From Symsagittifera roscoffensis (Eukaryota > Xenacoelomorpha > Acoela > Convolutidae), in contig NC_087065.1 in the NCBI RefSeq assembly GCF_963678635.1, forward strand, positions 7,217,209 through 7,281,208: DNA of 64,000 nucleotides. The letters run 5' to 3'. The position numbers and the translations under genes are program-made. Shown piece after piece: positions 10,796-21,658 of the stretch (the stretch's first letter is position 1; the number at the start of each line of letters is the position of its first letter). The notes beneath the pieces were generated by a model. That model ran no database searches and was not told where the DNA came from. It saw only the letters and a list, made by a program, of their open reading frames with translations.

Positions 10796-11300
10796 TGAGA
10801 CGCTCACAGGTTGCTCAAGCTCACTCTACGACATACCATCCCCAGACGAATGGCTTAGTGGAAAGGCAGAATCGAACGTTAGTGTCGATGCTGAGGGTAT
10901 ATTGTTCCAGGTACATGACCGATTGAGATATATATCTTCCACAGGTGATAGGAGCTTACAATAGCACGCAACACTCCACCACCGGGGTTAGTCCACACAT
11001 GATGCTAACCGGACACGAGAAGACTTTGCCCTTGACCTTTTTCTACCCAGATTAAGAGTGAAAGAAAACGTCTCCACAGGTCTACGTGAGGGATCTAATA
11101 AGACGTCAGCAGGAGTTAAACGACTTATGTAGACGAAATACTCAGCAGGCACAGGCAAGGCAGAGGAAAAGATTTGACAAGAAAGCAGCTGGTGCAAACG
11201 CTTATTCGGTAGGGGACTACGTATGGGTATTTCAGATGTCATACCACTGAAAGGAACGAAAAAGCTCGTAAAAAAGTGGAGGGGACCGCTCATTACGAAA
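10796..11300 (+). pseudogene. Integrase C-terminal part, interrupted
   Basis: Reading forward in shifted frames gives HPQTNGLVERQNRTL with the catalytic Glu at 10861-10863, then a helical region rich in Arg and Gln, then VKKWRGPLIT at about 11270-11292, which resembles the GPY/F-type C-terminal module of Ty3/gypsy integrases. Stop codons occur near 10924, 11053 and 11250. No chromodomain is seen. Confidence 0.8.
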
Positions 11301-11993
11301 ATATTAAGCAACACAATCCATCGACAGAAGACTGGTGTATACCTGCAGACATGGAAGAAGGGGATTATCTAATGATGGACCCTGCTTGTGAGGTCAACGA
11401 GAAGGGCACCAGGGAAAAGAACGATGGAAATGAAGTCATAGAGGAAGGAACAAGTACACCACTGGACCTGGATCCAAATGAGGTGATTGAAGCAGACGAT
11501 GAAACTTTACCCTACGCAGAAGAGGACTGGCAGGACCTTGAAAAAAGGGAGGTTCCCATGAACTTGGAACCGGATCTTCCGTTCACGATACAGACTCGAC
11601 AAAATGACAGGGAAGACCCAGAAAAAGTTATAACCCTCACGGCGACGATTTTGTAGTGGACAGGATAGACCTAGATAGGGGAAGAAGTAGTGGGTCTAGA
11701 AGAAATAACTGTGTCACAGGACATTGACATAATTGATGATCACGACGAGGAGTGGGTCGATGACCGGTCCAAGCCCGTGATAGATATTGGACGACGAGCA
11801 GTCATATGAACAAGAATTGACGAATTTACGTGTCTTGGAATGGCTGAACGAAATGACGTCGAACCCAAAGGAGACCAGTGTCACGATTCAAGATGTAGAT
11901 CGTGGAAGCATGAAATACAGGAAAACCGAATGAGAGGATCCTTCCTGGGCTGCCCAGGAAGGGCGACTACTCATTCCGGCTTCCAACCTCGAC
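11276..11993 (+). pseudogene. Acidic post-integrase tail
   Basis: The frame 11276-11656 and short shifted pieces up to about 11990 are very rich in Asp and Glu (for example ADDETLPYAEEDW). No catalytic motif is visible. They connect the integrase C-terminus to the macro-domain-like ORF and were probably part of the same polyprotein. Confidence 0.55.
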
Positions 11994-12659
11994 TTGATAT
12001 CCGGTATGCGATCGACGGGGACATCGATGGATATTTACGTCCGGGGAGTGGGGGTAGGACTTATCCACACTGAAAATTTATTAATAAAAAAATTAAGAGT
12101 AGCAAGAGAGACAGGAGATTTAGAAGCGGAAACAGGCGAGGATCCTAAGAAACCGGACATAGGGAGGGTAGTTGAGTCATATTTTAACTTACCAAATGAA
12201 TTTTCAAGTAGCATAATACTAACAGACAGCGATTTCATACTCACATATAGAACATGTACGATAGCAATCACAGCAGACATGAGTTTTAGGACAGCGTTAG
12301 CCGCGGATTTTAAGAGAGAATATAAAAACATAGAAATCCTTTGGAAGCAAAGTCCAGGAATAGGGGGCGTAGCAGCCTTGCCTCCGGCGGCGTCACAGAT
12401 ACCGGGAAAATACCTATGCTTCTTAGTGACACGGGCGACGGAGAAGCAGCACGTGGACCCGGAAGACCTAGTCTTGTCCTTGACGAGGTTGAGAGACTTT
12501 CTTGTGGAAAGGGAAGTGAAGAAGCTCTCGCTTCCAGTGTACGATCTGAACAGAGGACGAGTACATCCTCGGGAACTGTACGCGCTGATACACGTAATCT
12601 TCTCCGAGACTAATATACAATTATATTTACATAATAAAAATTTTTTAAGTATAGGCTGA
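11994..12659 (+). CDS. Macro-domain-like protein at the end of the retroelement pol region
   Basis: Residues about 70-218 follow the macro domain pattern (ADP-ribose-binding or ADP-ribose-1''-phosphatase-like folds): a hydrophobic strand then CTIAITADMSFRTALAADFK, where the family has a strand, an Asn/Asp and a Gly-rich loop; KYLCFLVTRA for the central strand; a long helix with SLTRLRDFLVE; KKLSLPVYDL for the strand before the second loop; and VIFSETNIQLYLH at the end. The two ligand loops lack the expected glycines (RTALA in place of a GAGIA-like loop, no GCGL-like loop), so ADP-ribose binding may be lost. The first 60 residues may be translated in the wrong frame. Its job in the element is unknown. 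The family assignment rests on pattern recognition only. Confidence 0.6.
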   Translation: MISGMRSTGTSMDIYVRGVGVGLIHTENLLIKKLRVARETGDLEAETGEDPKKPDIGRVVESYFNLPNEFSSSIILTDSDFILTYRTCTIAITADMSFRTALAADFKREYKNIEILWKQSPGIGGVAALPPAASQIPGKYLCFLVTRATEKQHVDPEDLVLSLTRLRDFLVEREVKKLSLPVYDLNRGRVHPRELYALIHVIFSETNIQLYLHNKNFLSIG

Positions 12660-12975
12660 GTTTAAGTTGCATGCAGGAAGACGTCATACTAGAATGTGTG
12701 TTGTATGTGATTTGGTAGTAAGACCCTGGATAAGAAGGAATTAGTGACCACGAACAACTGAATGACGATCTTAGGAATAGATCCAAAGTTTGGACTATCC
12801 AATCTTAGGTCGAATTCCATAATTTTAGCGACCGATTGATTTTAATGTATTTTAGGATCAAAATCTTTTTATCTGACTGTTTTAAATAAATTTTAACGAG
12901 AAGTTAAGGTGAAACGGACAAGTGTGATATTCGTGACCTCTTTTCTAGATCCTGATTGATCGTTTAATTACTCAC
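12660..12975. other. Spacer between macro-like and SGNH-like ORFs
   Basis: This is a non-coding AT-rich stretch of about 310 bases, with stops in all forward frames. It could hold a splice site or the promoter of the next ORF, but I cannot identify one. Confidence 0.4.
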
Positions 12976-14496
12976 TTGAGTCAAATCATTAAATCAAATC
13001 GAGTCGAACCCGAAAAGAGAATGGATAACTTCAACTTGGATGAATTGATGGACCTGGCAGAGGCATATAAAGGACCGATGGTAGATGCGATCTATCGTCA
13101 GCTAATGGATGGAGACTTCGCTCTGGAGGACCCAGAGGTAGTCATGTTGTTGACCGCCCTGATAAACATTTTGGGGCATGACAACCGTGGGGACCGCCCC
13201 ACGGAAGTCCTATTGATGGCAGCATACGGAGAGAGGGGAGTACTAGACCGCCCGAACATGAGAGCGACGAGGTGGAGAAACGGGGCTCTCTCAGGGAGTG
13301 ACTTGGCGAACGAGCCTGGATTGGGGAATTCTAGGACTTACCAACCAGGTGAGATGCCTTTGCCCTCCAAGCCCAAGCCTGGGCTGAGGAGAATGCATCA
13401 AGAGATGAACAACGAGGCTGCCTCGTCTAGTTCACCACTGAGAGTAGCTGTGCCACCAAAGAGGGCGAGGGTAGAACAGGGGGTTCAAACGAACCAGATC
13501 ATGCAAGATCTAGATGGGATGAAAGATGAGCTGGATAGAACCAGAAAGGAGCTGGATGAAATGACTAAGACCATGCTCACTACGGAGGAAGACAGAGACA
13601 TGTGGAAGAGATTGTTTGAAGAATGCAACAAAAAGCAGGGTGAAGAAATTGAACGCTTGAGGCGGGACTACAAGGAGCGATCGGAGCGGGTGGCATTGAC
13701 AACAGCCGTGAAAAAAGTGATAACTGCAAGGAGTATTCCTCGTTGGCAGTCCCAGATGGAGCTCTTGACGCCTCGAGAAATGAGTCAAACGACAGAAACG
13801 CGACTCCCAGCTACAACAGGTCGAGTGACAATCCCGGACCCGAGTGATACCTTGGGTGACCCAGTCGTGGAGCAAACGCTGAGGAAGCTGATAGAGACAG
13901 CTGGACGACTAGTCGCCAATAGGAATGCGCCAGGTTCCGGGCTGAATGCACCCTATGGAACGAGCGACGATACGGGCAGAGTACGGCTCTCCCAAGACGT
14001 AATGACAAAAAGGGGAGTTAGCGACGCAACGCCACCAATGGGGAGCTCAAAAATCCCAGACAGGAAGATACGAAAGATGCCGGCGAAGAAAGTGTCCCGG
14101 GTAATGGATGTAAAAAAGAATAATCAGTTGAAGTATAACTTCACAGGAGTTCCGGAGGCGGATCCGAAAGCTTGCTTCAATCGAGCGACCTGGAACCCGG
14201 CAGTAAACCTGCAGCAACCATCACTGGGGACATCACATCTGATACTGGGAGACAGCTTGGTCAGAGTGCTCTCAAACTTGAGGACCTCCTGGATCACCAC
14301 GGTGATGGCTTTCAAGGGCGCGACGATAGCCCAGTTATTTCGGATGGTGGAGTTGATGAACCCAGGGAGAATCCCTAATGTTATGATCCTGGTTGGGACA
14401 AATAACATCTCAAGAAGCATATGTCGAAGCACGGCAGAGTGTACAGTGTGTTTCAGCTGGACATTGGGGCAGGAGCTTTCAAGCGAGCTTTCGTGA
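12976..14496 (+). CDS. Accessory ORF: coiled coil plus SGNH/GDSL-hydrolase-like domain (frameshifted end)
   Basis: This is a 506-codon frame; the more natural start may be the Met at 13021. Residues about 16-90 are helical and acidic. Residues about 178-235 form a charged coiled coil (GMKDELDRTRKELDEMTK). The last 90 residues match SGNH hydrolase blocks: LGDS with the nucleophile-position Ser at about 14253, GATIAQL as the Gly block, and ILVGTNN with the conserved Asn at about 14399. After GTNN the frame becomes unrelated, and the C-terminal block is found in another frame (14421-14624). Such esterase-like domains are known in Ngaro elements and in ORF1 of some CR1-type LINEs. Next to a Ty3/gypsy pol they are unusual. 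Activity is doubtful given the internal loss. Confidence 0.65.
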   Translation: MSQIIKSNRVEPEKRMDNFNLDELMDLAEAYKGPMVDAIYRQLMDGDFALEDPEVVMLLTALINILGHDNRGDRPTEVLLMAAYGERGVLDRPNMRATRWRNGALSGSDLANEPGLGNSRTYQPGEMPLPSKPKPGLRRMHQEMNNEAASSSSPLRVAVPPKRARVEQGVQTNQIMQDLDGMKDELDRTRKELDEMTKTMLTTEEDRDMWKRLFEECNKKQGEEIERLRRDYKERSERVALTTAVKKVITARSIPRWQSQMELLTPREMSQTTETRLPATTGRVTIPDPSDTLGDPVVEQTLRKLIETAGRLVANRNAPGSGLNAPYGTSDDTGRVRLSQDVMTKRGVSDATPPMGSSKIPDRKIRKMPAKKVSRVMDVKKNNQLKYNFTGVPEADPKACFNRATWNPAVNLQQPSLGTSHLILGDSLVRVLSNLRTSWITTVMAFKGATIAQLFRMVELMNPGRIPNVMILVGTNNISRSICRSTAECTVCFSWTLGQELSSELS

Positions 14497-14624
14497 CTCA
14501 TCAGAATGCAGTGACCACCGCCGTAAAGAGATTTTTCATGACAAGTGAACGTGATGGAAGGGAGAAAGAAGAGATGTTGAAGGAAGATTTGGAGGAACAG
14601 CTTCTGGAGGAACAGAGAGTCTAA
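14421..14624 (+). pseudogene. SGNH-like domain, C-terminal fragment
   Basis: This frame overlaps the end of the preceding ORF. It contains FQLDIGAGAFKRAFVTHQNA followed by VTTAVKRFF, which looks like the last SGNH block, where a His sits in a helix-capping loop before a terminal helix. The usual Asp two residues before that His is not visible. Compared with a full SGNH fold, the stretch between the Asn block and the His block is too short, indicating an internal deletion plus a frameshift near 14420-14480. It ends in a charged helix. Confidence 0.55.
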
Positions 14625-15979
14625 CGTGGGTCCCCTACCTTGTTGTAAACAAAGGGTAGAAGAGCAGAAGTGTTGGAGGATTGCTTCCAACAGCGTCAGA
14701 ATAGCTAACGATGTGTTGCAAGACACAGAAACTGAAAGTGCAGAGTCAGTGTCGCAGGAGGAGGAGATGGAGCATTGACAAATGGCCGGAAGACAAGGTG
14801 CAAAAAGAAACGAAATTAGAAGAATTTAGAACTTTTAGAACTTCTAAACGACAAAAAAAGAAGAAACAAAGAAGTGACGAAAGAGAAGAAGTCAAAACTC
14901 AGAATTGTTTTATATGTGTGATAAAAACTCAAGTGAGAAACTAAGCAACCAAGTTGTAATTGAAAACTGAAAGAAAATATGTAGTTGCGTTTTGAAGATC
15001 AAAGTATTTGCTGCGTTTATAAATTTGTGTTTTGATTTTAGTTAGTGGCTTTAGAGACGCTTAATATTTTTTTTAGAAAGGCTTGAGTAAAGAGTATAAT
15101 TAAATATTCTGTCCTGAATGATTATTTTTAATCGACTAGGACAACTGATCACTTTGTGGTGACATGAAAGGCTTGGGTAATCTCTTGAAGAGGGAGGTTG
15201 TTTCATTGTTCATTCTAACCACAGAGTTCCTTAATTTTAATATTCAGGACCAATAACAACTAAAATTTCCGAAGGGAAGAAGCATAGTAGGATAATTTTA
15301 ACTTGTTTGTTGGCAGGACTGTCCTGCAAACTAACACATTTGAAAACCTAGGAGAAAAAAATTTAAATCGGGGCGTTGACGTTGGAAGTCAGAAAAATGT
15401 TTTATCTTGGGTCGTATCCTCAAAAAGCAGATTAGTGAAACAATTTGGAAGGCTATAGTAGTGTAGTGTGATGCCACTTATATTCTGCAGTGAGTCAATA
15501 TGACATGGATAAGAGTAATTTCGTGCATTTTGTAAATTCTGTTCGATGACACTGTACCAATTTTACGAACATTGCGAGATTCAATGGGGACATTGACCGG
15601 GTTGTCCGGGGAGTATGTGACATTCGACCAGAATGGACGAAAAAGAAGATTCGGCAAATTTGAATTGTTAGCAGCCAACCTTCCACATTAACAGTTTTGA
15701 AGGATTAACAGTGTTATTGGAACGATTAGTCAAACTGTGAAGGCTAGAATATTCTGGTATTTCAAATTTTTAAAATTTCGAACGATGACGTCATATTTTT
15801 GAGAAACGTCAAAAACGGCCATTTTGGAGAAAACCCAAAAGAAAAACAACAACGATAGTTGCGACGGCGAGAAAATCGCTAATCGCGATAAAAAATAACA
15901 ACGAGAATTGAACGAACAGCACAGTGCAAGGCCGTTCACAACAACGGTGAAGGGTGGAAAAACAGCCTTCCGGAAAAAA
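14625..15979. other. Non-coding stretch downstream of the retroelement
   Basis: AT-rich, with a Lys-rich low-complexity frame (14711-14944) that I do not regard as a gene. At about 15490-15660 a plus-strand frame with one internal stop (containing NFTNIARFNGDIDRVVRG) looks like a decayed coding fragment, but I cannot assign it. No terminal repeat matching the 5' side was found. Confidence 0.45.
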
Positions 15980-16480
15980 TATAAGGGTGTTATTTCCCCG
16001 GATTCAGGAATCCGGAGGGGTCTCGGGACTTGAACTGAAATACTTTTGTATAAACTTTTAGCTTCCAGATTATGACCTGAATTGAATTTATTTAACATCT
16101 GAATTCATTATCCGAAGCTGAGAAGCTAGGAGTTAGGGGAAAGATTTGATCCATCTTCGATGGAGATGATGATTTTTATCTACTGAACAAAAACAATAGT
16201 AATATAATAAATAGTAGTAGCCCTGTTTTTAGGAGTGACCTCGTGGTCTGGAGATACTGAGACCCAGCCATGAGCTCACTAACTTTGCATGTAATTAAGT
16301 TAGTTTGAGTGTTTTGACCGAAGCCGAAAGCAGTAACGTTTTTGTCGACCCGATGTTAGAAAGACCACCAAAAGAACTGGCTTTGGTAGAGACGGTGAAA
16401 AGCATGTAGAGCTTAGTTTAGACGCTGGCCAGTCGTTTTATAGCTTAGCTTTATTTTCCGTCAATACGTACTTCCGGGCG
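15980..16480 (+). repeat. Family A repeat, direct copy outside the inverted repeat
   Basis: The order of landmarks is CCGGATTCAGGAATCCGG (a perfect 18-base palindrome apart from its centre), GGAGGGGTCTCGGG, GAGAAGCTAGGA, ACTACTGAACAAAAACAA, GACCTCGTGGTCTGG, GAGACCCAGCCATGAGCT and ACTGGCTTT. The same order occurs on the plus strand at 46.56-49.5 kb and reversed at about 17.30-17.93 kb. It lies just outside the outer end of the left arm. It has no coding potential that I can defend. Confidence 0.8.
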
Positions 16481-18059
16481 AATGTTACACTCATGGTACA
16501 GAGAGAGAGAGAGAGGTAGTTGCTTGAAGAAAAATAGTCTGTTTGTATTGCAAATCGTGATTTGATATGCATTTTTTTCTTTTCTCTTGAATATCTTCGA
16601 TTATTTCGAGCTCGGGTTTCTTGAGTTTTCAGCCGAACAATCCATACGAAACTACTTAAACAATGTAGTTGGAGCAGGCGTTTAATTTTAGTTTCAGATT
16701 TGCTGTGCCGACAATGGTTCGCCTGAGATACCGAATGAGTTTTGATCACGTCTCTTAGCGTGTATTGCCCCAGAGATCGTGGAAATTGTATATGCCTGAG
16801 TCTCTTTCATTTTCAGGCTGCTCCAAATCAAATATTTTGATACGCCCTTTAGATTTTTCAGTCAATGCATTTTTGAAAGCGAGTTTGCGAGTTAATGGCA
16901 TTTCGAAAAAAATTCAACTAGTTTTTGTGGCACATTTGCTCAGTAGTTTATAATGGTTCTGGGTTCGTGGGTGGAATCTTGTAGTCGTCAGCGTACTCAA
17001 AGGAACGGATGCATTGGCCTCGGGGCATATAATTTGTGAACATTTCACAGAAAAAAGGTCCATGGGAAGAGCCGCGTGGTAAACCGCTCGTGGCTTCTGA
17101 CCTGTTGGATTTTTCATATTCAATTCGATTTTTAAATTTTTTTAGTCGAACGAAGCTTTGGAAGAGTTTTAAAAGAATTCCAGCCAGTCCGAAAGTTTTA
17201 ACGTTTTCAGAAAAATTTGGTGAGGCTTAAAATTGTAAACACTAGGATTGTGAAGCTACTAGGATTTTCTGTTTCAGGATCGAAATGAGTAAAATTCGTC
17301 TACATGTACCTTCGATCTGAAGTACATACCAATGGAAAAAAGTTAAGTTATGAAACGACAGGCTAGCGTCTAGATACAGCTTCATATCCTTTTAACCGTC
17401 TCTACAAAAGCCAGTTCAATGTTGGGTCCATTAACATCGGGTCGACAAAGTCGTTACAACTTAAAGCGCGAAAATTAACATAAATACATGCAAAACTAGT
17501 CAGCTCATGGCTGGGTCTCAGTATCCTTATCCCCAGACCACAAGGTCACTCCTAGAAATAGGGCTACTACGTTGTTATCAACTTACTTTTGTTTTTGTTC
17601 AGTAGTTAAGAATCATCAGATCCATCGGCCATGGATCAGCCTTTTTGTTCAGTTCCTAGCTCCTCATTATCGAAAAAAAAAATGAATTAGATGTTAATTC
17701 AATTCAGCTCAGGACATTCCGGGAAACTAAAAAAAAGTTAAAACCACTGTTTACAAGGTTTTCCCGAGACGCTTCCGGATTCTGGAATCCGGACGAAGAG
17801 CTGTGTTCTTGTCGACCATTAAGGGTAGCGAATCTTCCCATTAGCCCTACTGATTCTCGGGAATTGCTCAGTAACGATTGCAGCTGTACAATCGTAATAG
17901 CTCGGAGCACTCTTCTTTGAATGTATTTGTATACAATTTCTGTCGTTCGCTATATTTCTCCCTCGTCTTGTTTTTGTAAGCGAAATTCGTTGTTCTGTTT
18001 TTTGCGGTTTTCGATTGTCGCGAAATGTTAACGAACGTCGTAACGTGTCTTTAAAATTG

Positions 18060-19620
18060 AACTAATTTCTGAAAATTTACTTTTCAGTCAAAACCGACCT
18101 CTCCCAATTCTTTCAACTGAACGATAAGCACTACTAATTATTGGGAACATCATTTTCCCACTAAACTGCCTCAAAAAAAATTTGTTGACAGTATGCATTT
18201 CAATCATTCTGGTCAATTTTCACAACATAGAATAACTTTTGATTGGTTATAAATTTCGTGCACGTAAAAACGAAGTTGTCTCAAACAAAAATTTCAAAAA
18301 TTTTAGAAAGACAGCAGAGAAGTCTGATTGGTCGGTGTTTTAAAATTTATCGGTTTTGATAACGGTAATGACATTGTCTGATTTCTGATTTGTTGGCAAA
18401 ATGGCCTTGTTGGCAAAAATTTTTTAAAAGAATAAACAGAGAGATTTTTGGTTGAATTCAGATAGATGTTTTAAAATTCAGGTTTCTAGTTCATGGCCAC
18501 GTGATTTATGAGGAATTAATTTGCTTATGATTTTATTGATTTTTGTACAGTCAAAACTGTACTTCTCATAAACTCAATTCCAATTGGAGACTTCCTTCCT
18601 TGAGTCGTCAAAGACACTTTTACATCAAAAAATAAAAAAAAGGCTGTCTATGTTTGATCTTCCAGACAAAATTTATGAAACAAAACTTATCACAGACTCT
18701 CATTGTCTTAAATGTTCGTGAGTACTTTTTGTTCCAGTATGCAAAAAGGCAGAGCTCTTGTCTGAAAGAACTGGTAAATCTCCAAAAAATTTTTTTTTTT
18801 TTGCTTTACATAACTGCAAGTCATTACATTTTACCTTAAAATACGATAGTTTTCACTACTACTAGCATCATCAATTATGTACAAAACGAAGCAAAATTTT
18901 TACACTTAGAAAGATTTTGAAAATCAAAAAAAAATAGCAATAAAAGTTAAACAAATTAAGGCAAACCTAAGGCTCACTTTCTTTTCCGAAAGCAAAAAAT
19001 CCATATCTGGATTATAGAGCCGTTTTTTGAACGTCGTAACGTGTCTTTACAATTGAATTTTTTTTCTGAAAATTTACATATCAGTCAAAACCGTCTCAAA
19101 TAAAAATTCTTGGCAGTATGCATTTCGATCATTCTGGTCGACTGTCACAACATAGAATGTTTTTTGATTGGTTATAAGCTTTTTGGACGTAAAACCGAAG
19201 TAACATCTTTAAAAAAGTGACAGTTTTCTGCTCAGATTTTGTCTCAAACAAGTTTTCAAAAATCTTAGAAAGATAGCAGAGAAGACTGATTGATCGGTGA
19301 TTTAATTTTTATCGCTTTCTAAATTGGTAGTGACATCGTTTTATTTCCACTTTTTTGGTAAAATGGCTCTTTATTGGCAAAAAATTTTAAAAAAAAACAG
19401 AGGTTTGAAGATCATTTTAGCTGCATGTTTTAGAATCAAGTTTCCAATTCCGTCAGGGCCACGTGATTTATGAGGAATTAACTTGCTTAGGATAATTTTT
19501 ACTTTTTGTCCGGTGAAGACTGTACTTCTCATAAACACACTTCTAATTGGAGACTTCATTCCTTGAGTCGCCAAAGACACTTTTACATCAAAAATAAAAA
19601 ATTCAAAGTCGCCAAGACAA
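18060..19620 (-). pseudogene. Non-LTR retroposon RT remnants in left arm
   Basis: Two related minus-strand segments (about 19020-19620 and 18060-18640) are tandem-like diverged copies. The first encodes LSKLIPHKSRGPDGIGNLIL, the RGPDGI-type block at the start of LINE reverse transcriptases, preceded by a frame without stops of about 70 codons. The second has the same surrounding DNA with RGHELE in place of the motif. Both are broken by stops and cannot be functional. Mirrored copies lie in the right arm. Confidence 0.75.
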
Positions 19621-20012
19621 TTTGAAAATCTAGCTTTAAGCGGTTAGCTGAGATGGCGTCGTTGTCAGCAATTATTTTGTTCCAAAACTTCCTTGGAAAC
19701 ATAGGTGCTTTTTTGACGTTTTCGAGATAATTTAGGACGCGAGAGACTCTGTTTGAAAGAGTGTCTTATTCAAAGAATCTTTGATCATCACTGGAAAGGG
19801 AATAGGCTACCAGTTCCAGAATTTTTAAGTTTTGTTTCTGACGTTTACTAAAGAAAAACGTAGAAATCAAAAACTAAAGATGAATTGAACCTTGATTGCT
19901 AAATTAAAATAACATGAAATCATCTAATAACATCTAACAACAAAATGAATTAAGAAACTAACGTTGCCAATGCTCAGATAAGTCTGCATTCCTTTCACGT
20001 TATTCTTCCATA

Positions 20013-20430
20013 GGCTGTCTCTGTTTGATCCTACGGATCAACTATTCTGAGCAGTTTTTTTTAATGGGATGTTCTAATAAAGATCGTTCATTGTGGATTC
20101 AGACTGTTTAGTTTGAGCTAGGATGTACCTTTAGTTTAGATCCGTAGGCTTAACTAATCAGAGTTGTTTTTTAATAAGGGAAACACTAAAATAGATTGTT
20201 TAGATTAGAGTCAGCCTGTTTAGTTGGGGTTATGATATGCCTTCAATTTGGATCCGTAGTTGTAACTAGTCAGAGTAGTTTTTCAATATTGGCAGTTCTA
20301 TTGTAGATTGTTTATATTGGATCAGGCTGTTTAGTTGGAGTTAGGCTGTACCTCCAGTTTAGATCTGTAAGCTTAACTAATCAGAGTAGTTTTTTCAAAT
20401 ATTGGTAATTCGTAACTTTTATAATTAACT
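20013..20430. repeat. About 113-bp tandem repeat, left arm
   Basis: Three to four diverged units start at CTGTYTMGTTTG-like words at about 20013, 20103, 20217 and 20329, each ending in a TAACTAATCAGAGTAGTTTTTYAA-type segment. The corresponding right-arm block (about 43990-44490) has fewer units and carries a SINE. Confidence 0.75.
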
Positions 20431-21382
20431 TCCTTGCATGACAATTCATCTTTTTGATCGTGTCAAAGCAACATTTTTTTCTTTCAAATGTTTATTTAAC
20501 GTTGTTTCCAATTATACTTTTGTTTTCCTTTTTTCCGATCTGAAGATCAAAGAGATTACTTTTTCGTTTTAATTTTTTTTTTGCAGCCGAGTGATGCCCT
20601 AGCCGTGTCGAGATTGTTTTTGTTCTGTCGAGTCGGTGGAAATATATCAGGCTCGGGCAGAGCAAATGAGAGCTATTTTTGTTCGGCGACAACGCCGAAA
20701 TCTACCCGAAGATGGTTCAGATGTTCAGACTATACACATAACTTGTCGAAATGATGGAAAGTAATCAGTTGTGGTCGAGATGACGAGATGGTCGAAACAC
20801 AGAGTGAGCATCTCGACCCGGCTGAATACTTGCAATAAAAAAACGCTTATTGTTTTTAATTACTGGTACTTAGTGGTTAGCTGAACATACATTAAAAAAG
20901 AAAAACAATGCAGCTAAAACGTTAGACAAGAGTGCTCGTATCAGGAAAAAGCCTTAGCTTTTATAACTGACCTGTAATGTTTGTGAAATATATTTTTTTT
21001 GAACTCACAATATGATAGAGTTTTTAAAGTAATAAAAACTGAACCATTTTTCCTGTGTTCTGCGTTTAAGTACAATTTTTTTTTCAGCAGTTAAAGCAGT
21101 TAAGCAAAAGAAATTAGAGCAAGCAAATAAAACTAAACGAAGTTTTCAAAAACTTAATCTGGCAGCCATGATATATTCGAATCTATCCAATATATACCTG
21201 TGCAACTCATATATTGGTACTACATGAAAACTCTAAACTGAATAATAGCGACTTTGAATTTACAAAATTGTTTGAAACAAATGCCTGGTTTAGACTGCCG
21301 TTAAATTAATAACAAAAGCGTATCCTTTACTCGACAGGTTAATTATCTTTCGATTTCCTATGCGATTTGACGAAATGATATT

Positions 21383-21658
21383 TTAAAAACTTGCTAACCA
21401 GTCTAATACTTGAGTAGTCGCTGCTTTATTACGGATCCTCCTCTGGTCCATAGACTCCAGAGGACCTGTCGGCTGAAAAGAGTCCTCGCCACTCACAGCT
21501 GAAGCACCCCTTATCTTCCCCGCCTGGCTCAGGACCGCCTTCCCCACTGTCTTTCTGGAACTAGCCAGAGTTCCTGACCTCTCAAATGTAACTTGAGTCG
21601 CTCCTTTCTCAACCGGACGAAGTTTTGCCACGCGCTGGGTAGATTCAAAATGCACCAT
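21383..21658 (-). CDS. Conserved 91-codon ORF in left arm, unknown function
   Basis: The frame starts at an ATG in good context (AAAATGG) and is noticeably richer in G and C than the DNA around it. The product is basic and soluble, begins MVHFESTQRVAKLRPVEKGA and contains TLASSRKTVGKAV; no family is recognised and no membrane segment is visible. The right-arm copy (42749-43024) differs by a single residue (Leu to Arg at about residue 63), with few nucleotide changes. It may be a captured exon, a gag fragment or a short gene of the repeat. A 72-codon frame immediately upstream in both arms may be part of the same unit or chance. Confidence 0.45.
   Translation of the reverse strand: MVHFESTQRVAKLRPVEKGATQVTFERSGTLASSRKTVGKAVLSQAGKIRGASAVSGEDSFQPTGPLESMDQRRIRNKAATTQVLDWLASF

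Larger units (their letters stand above)
3175..14624 (+). mobile_element. Decayed Ty3/gypsy-like retroelement with macro and SGNH-like accessory modules
   Basis: The coding modules follow the Ty3/gypsy order: gag-like region, CCHC zinc knuckle, aspartic protease, reverse transcriptase, RNase H, integrase. After integrase come a macro-domain-like ORF and a separate plus-strand ORF ending in SGNH/GDSL-hydrolase-like blocks. The reading frame changes many times and there is at least one in-frame stop (10319-10321). Several catalytic residues are replaced, so this copy is not functional. LTRs were not identified, so the boundaries given are those of the coding span only. The accessory ORFs could belong to the element or to a second nested element; collinearity and same-strand spacing favour one element. 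Confidence 0.9.

Noticed and set aside
11994-14624. DIRS/Ngaro identity for the element with the SGNH-like ORF
   Set aside because: The element has an aspartic protease and a DD35E integrase and no tyrosine recombinase was found, so Ty3/gypsy fits better.
14711-14944. Lys/Arg-rich 77-codon frame after the SGNH ORF
   Set aside because: Low-complexity purine-rich DNA with no family pattern; probably an untranslated tail.
2541-15979. LTRs flanking the Ty3/gypsy-like element
   Set aside because: I compared the leader with the sequence after 14.6 kb and found no convincing direct repeat, so none is claimed.
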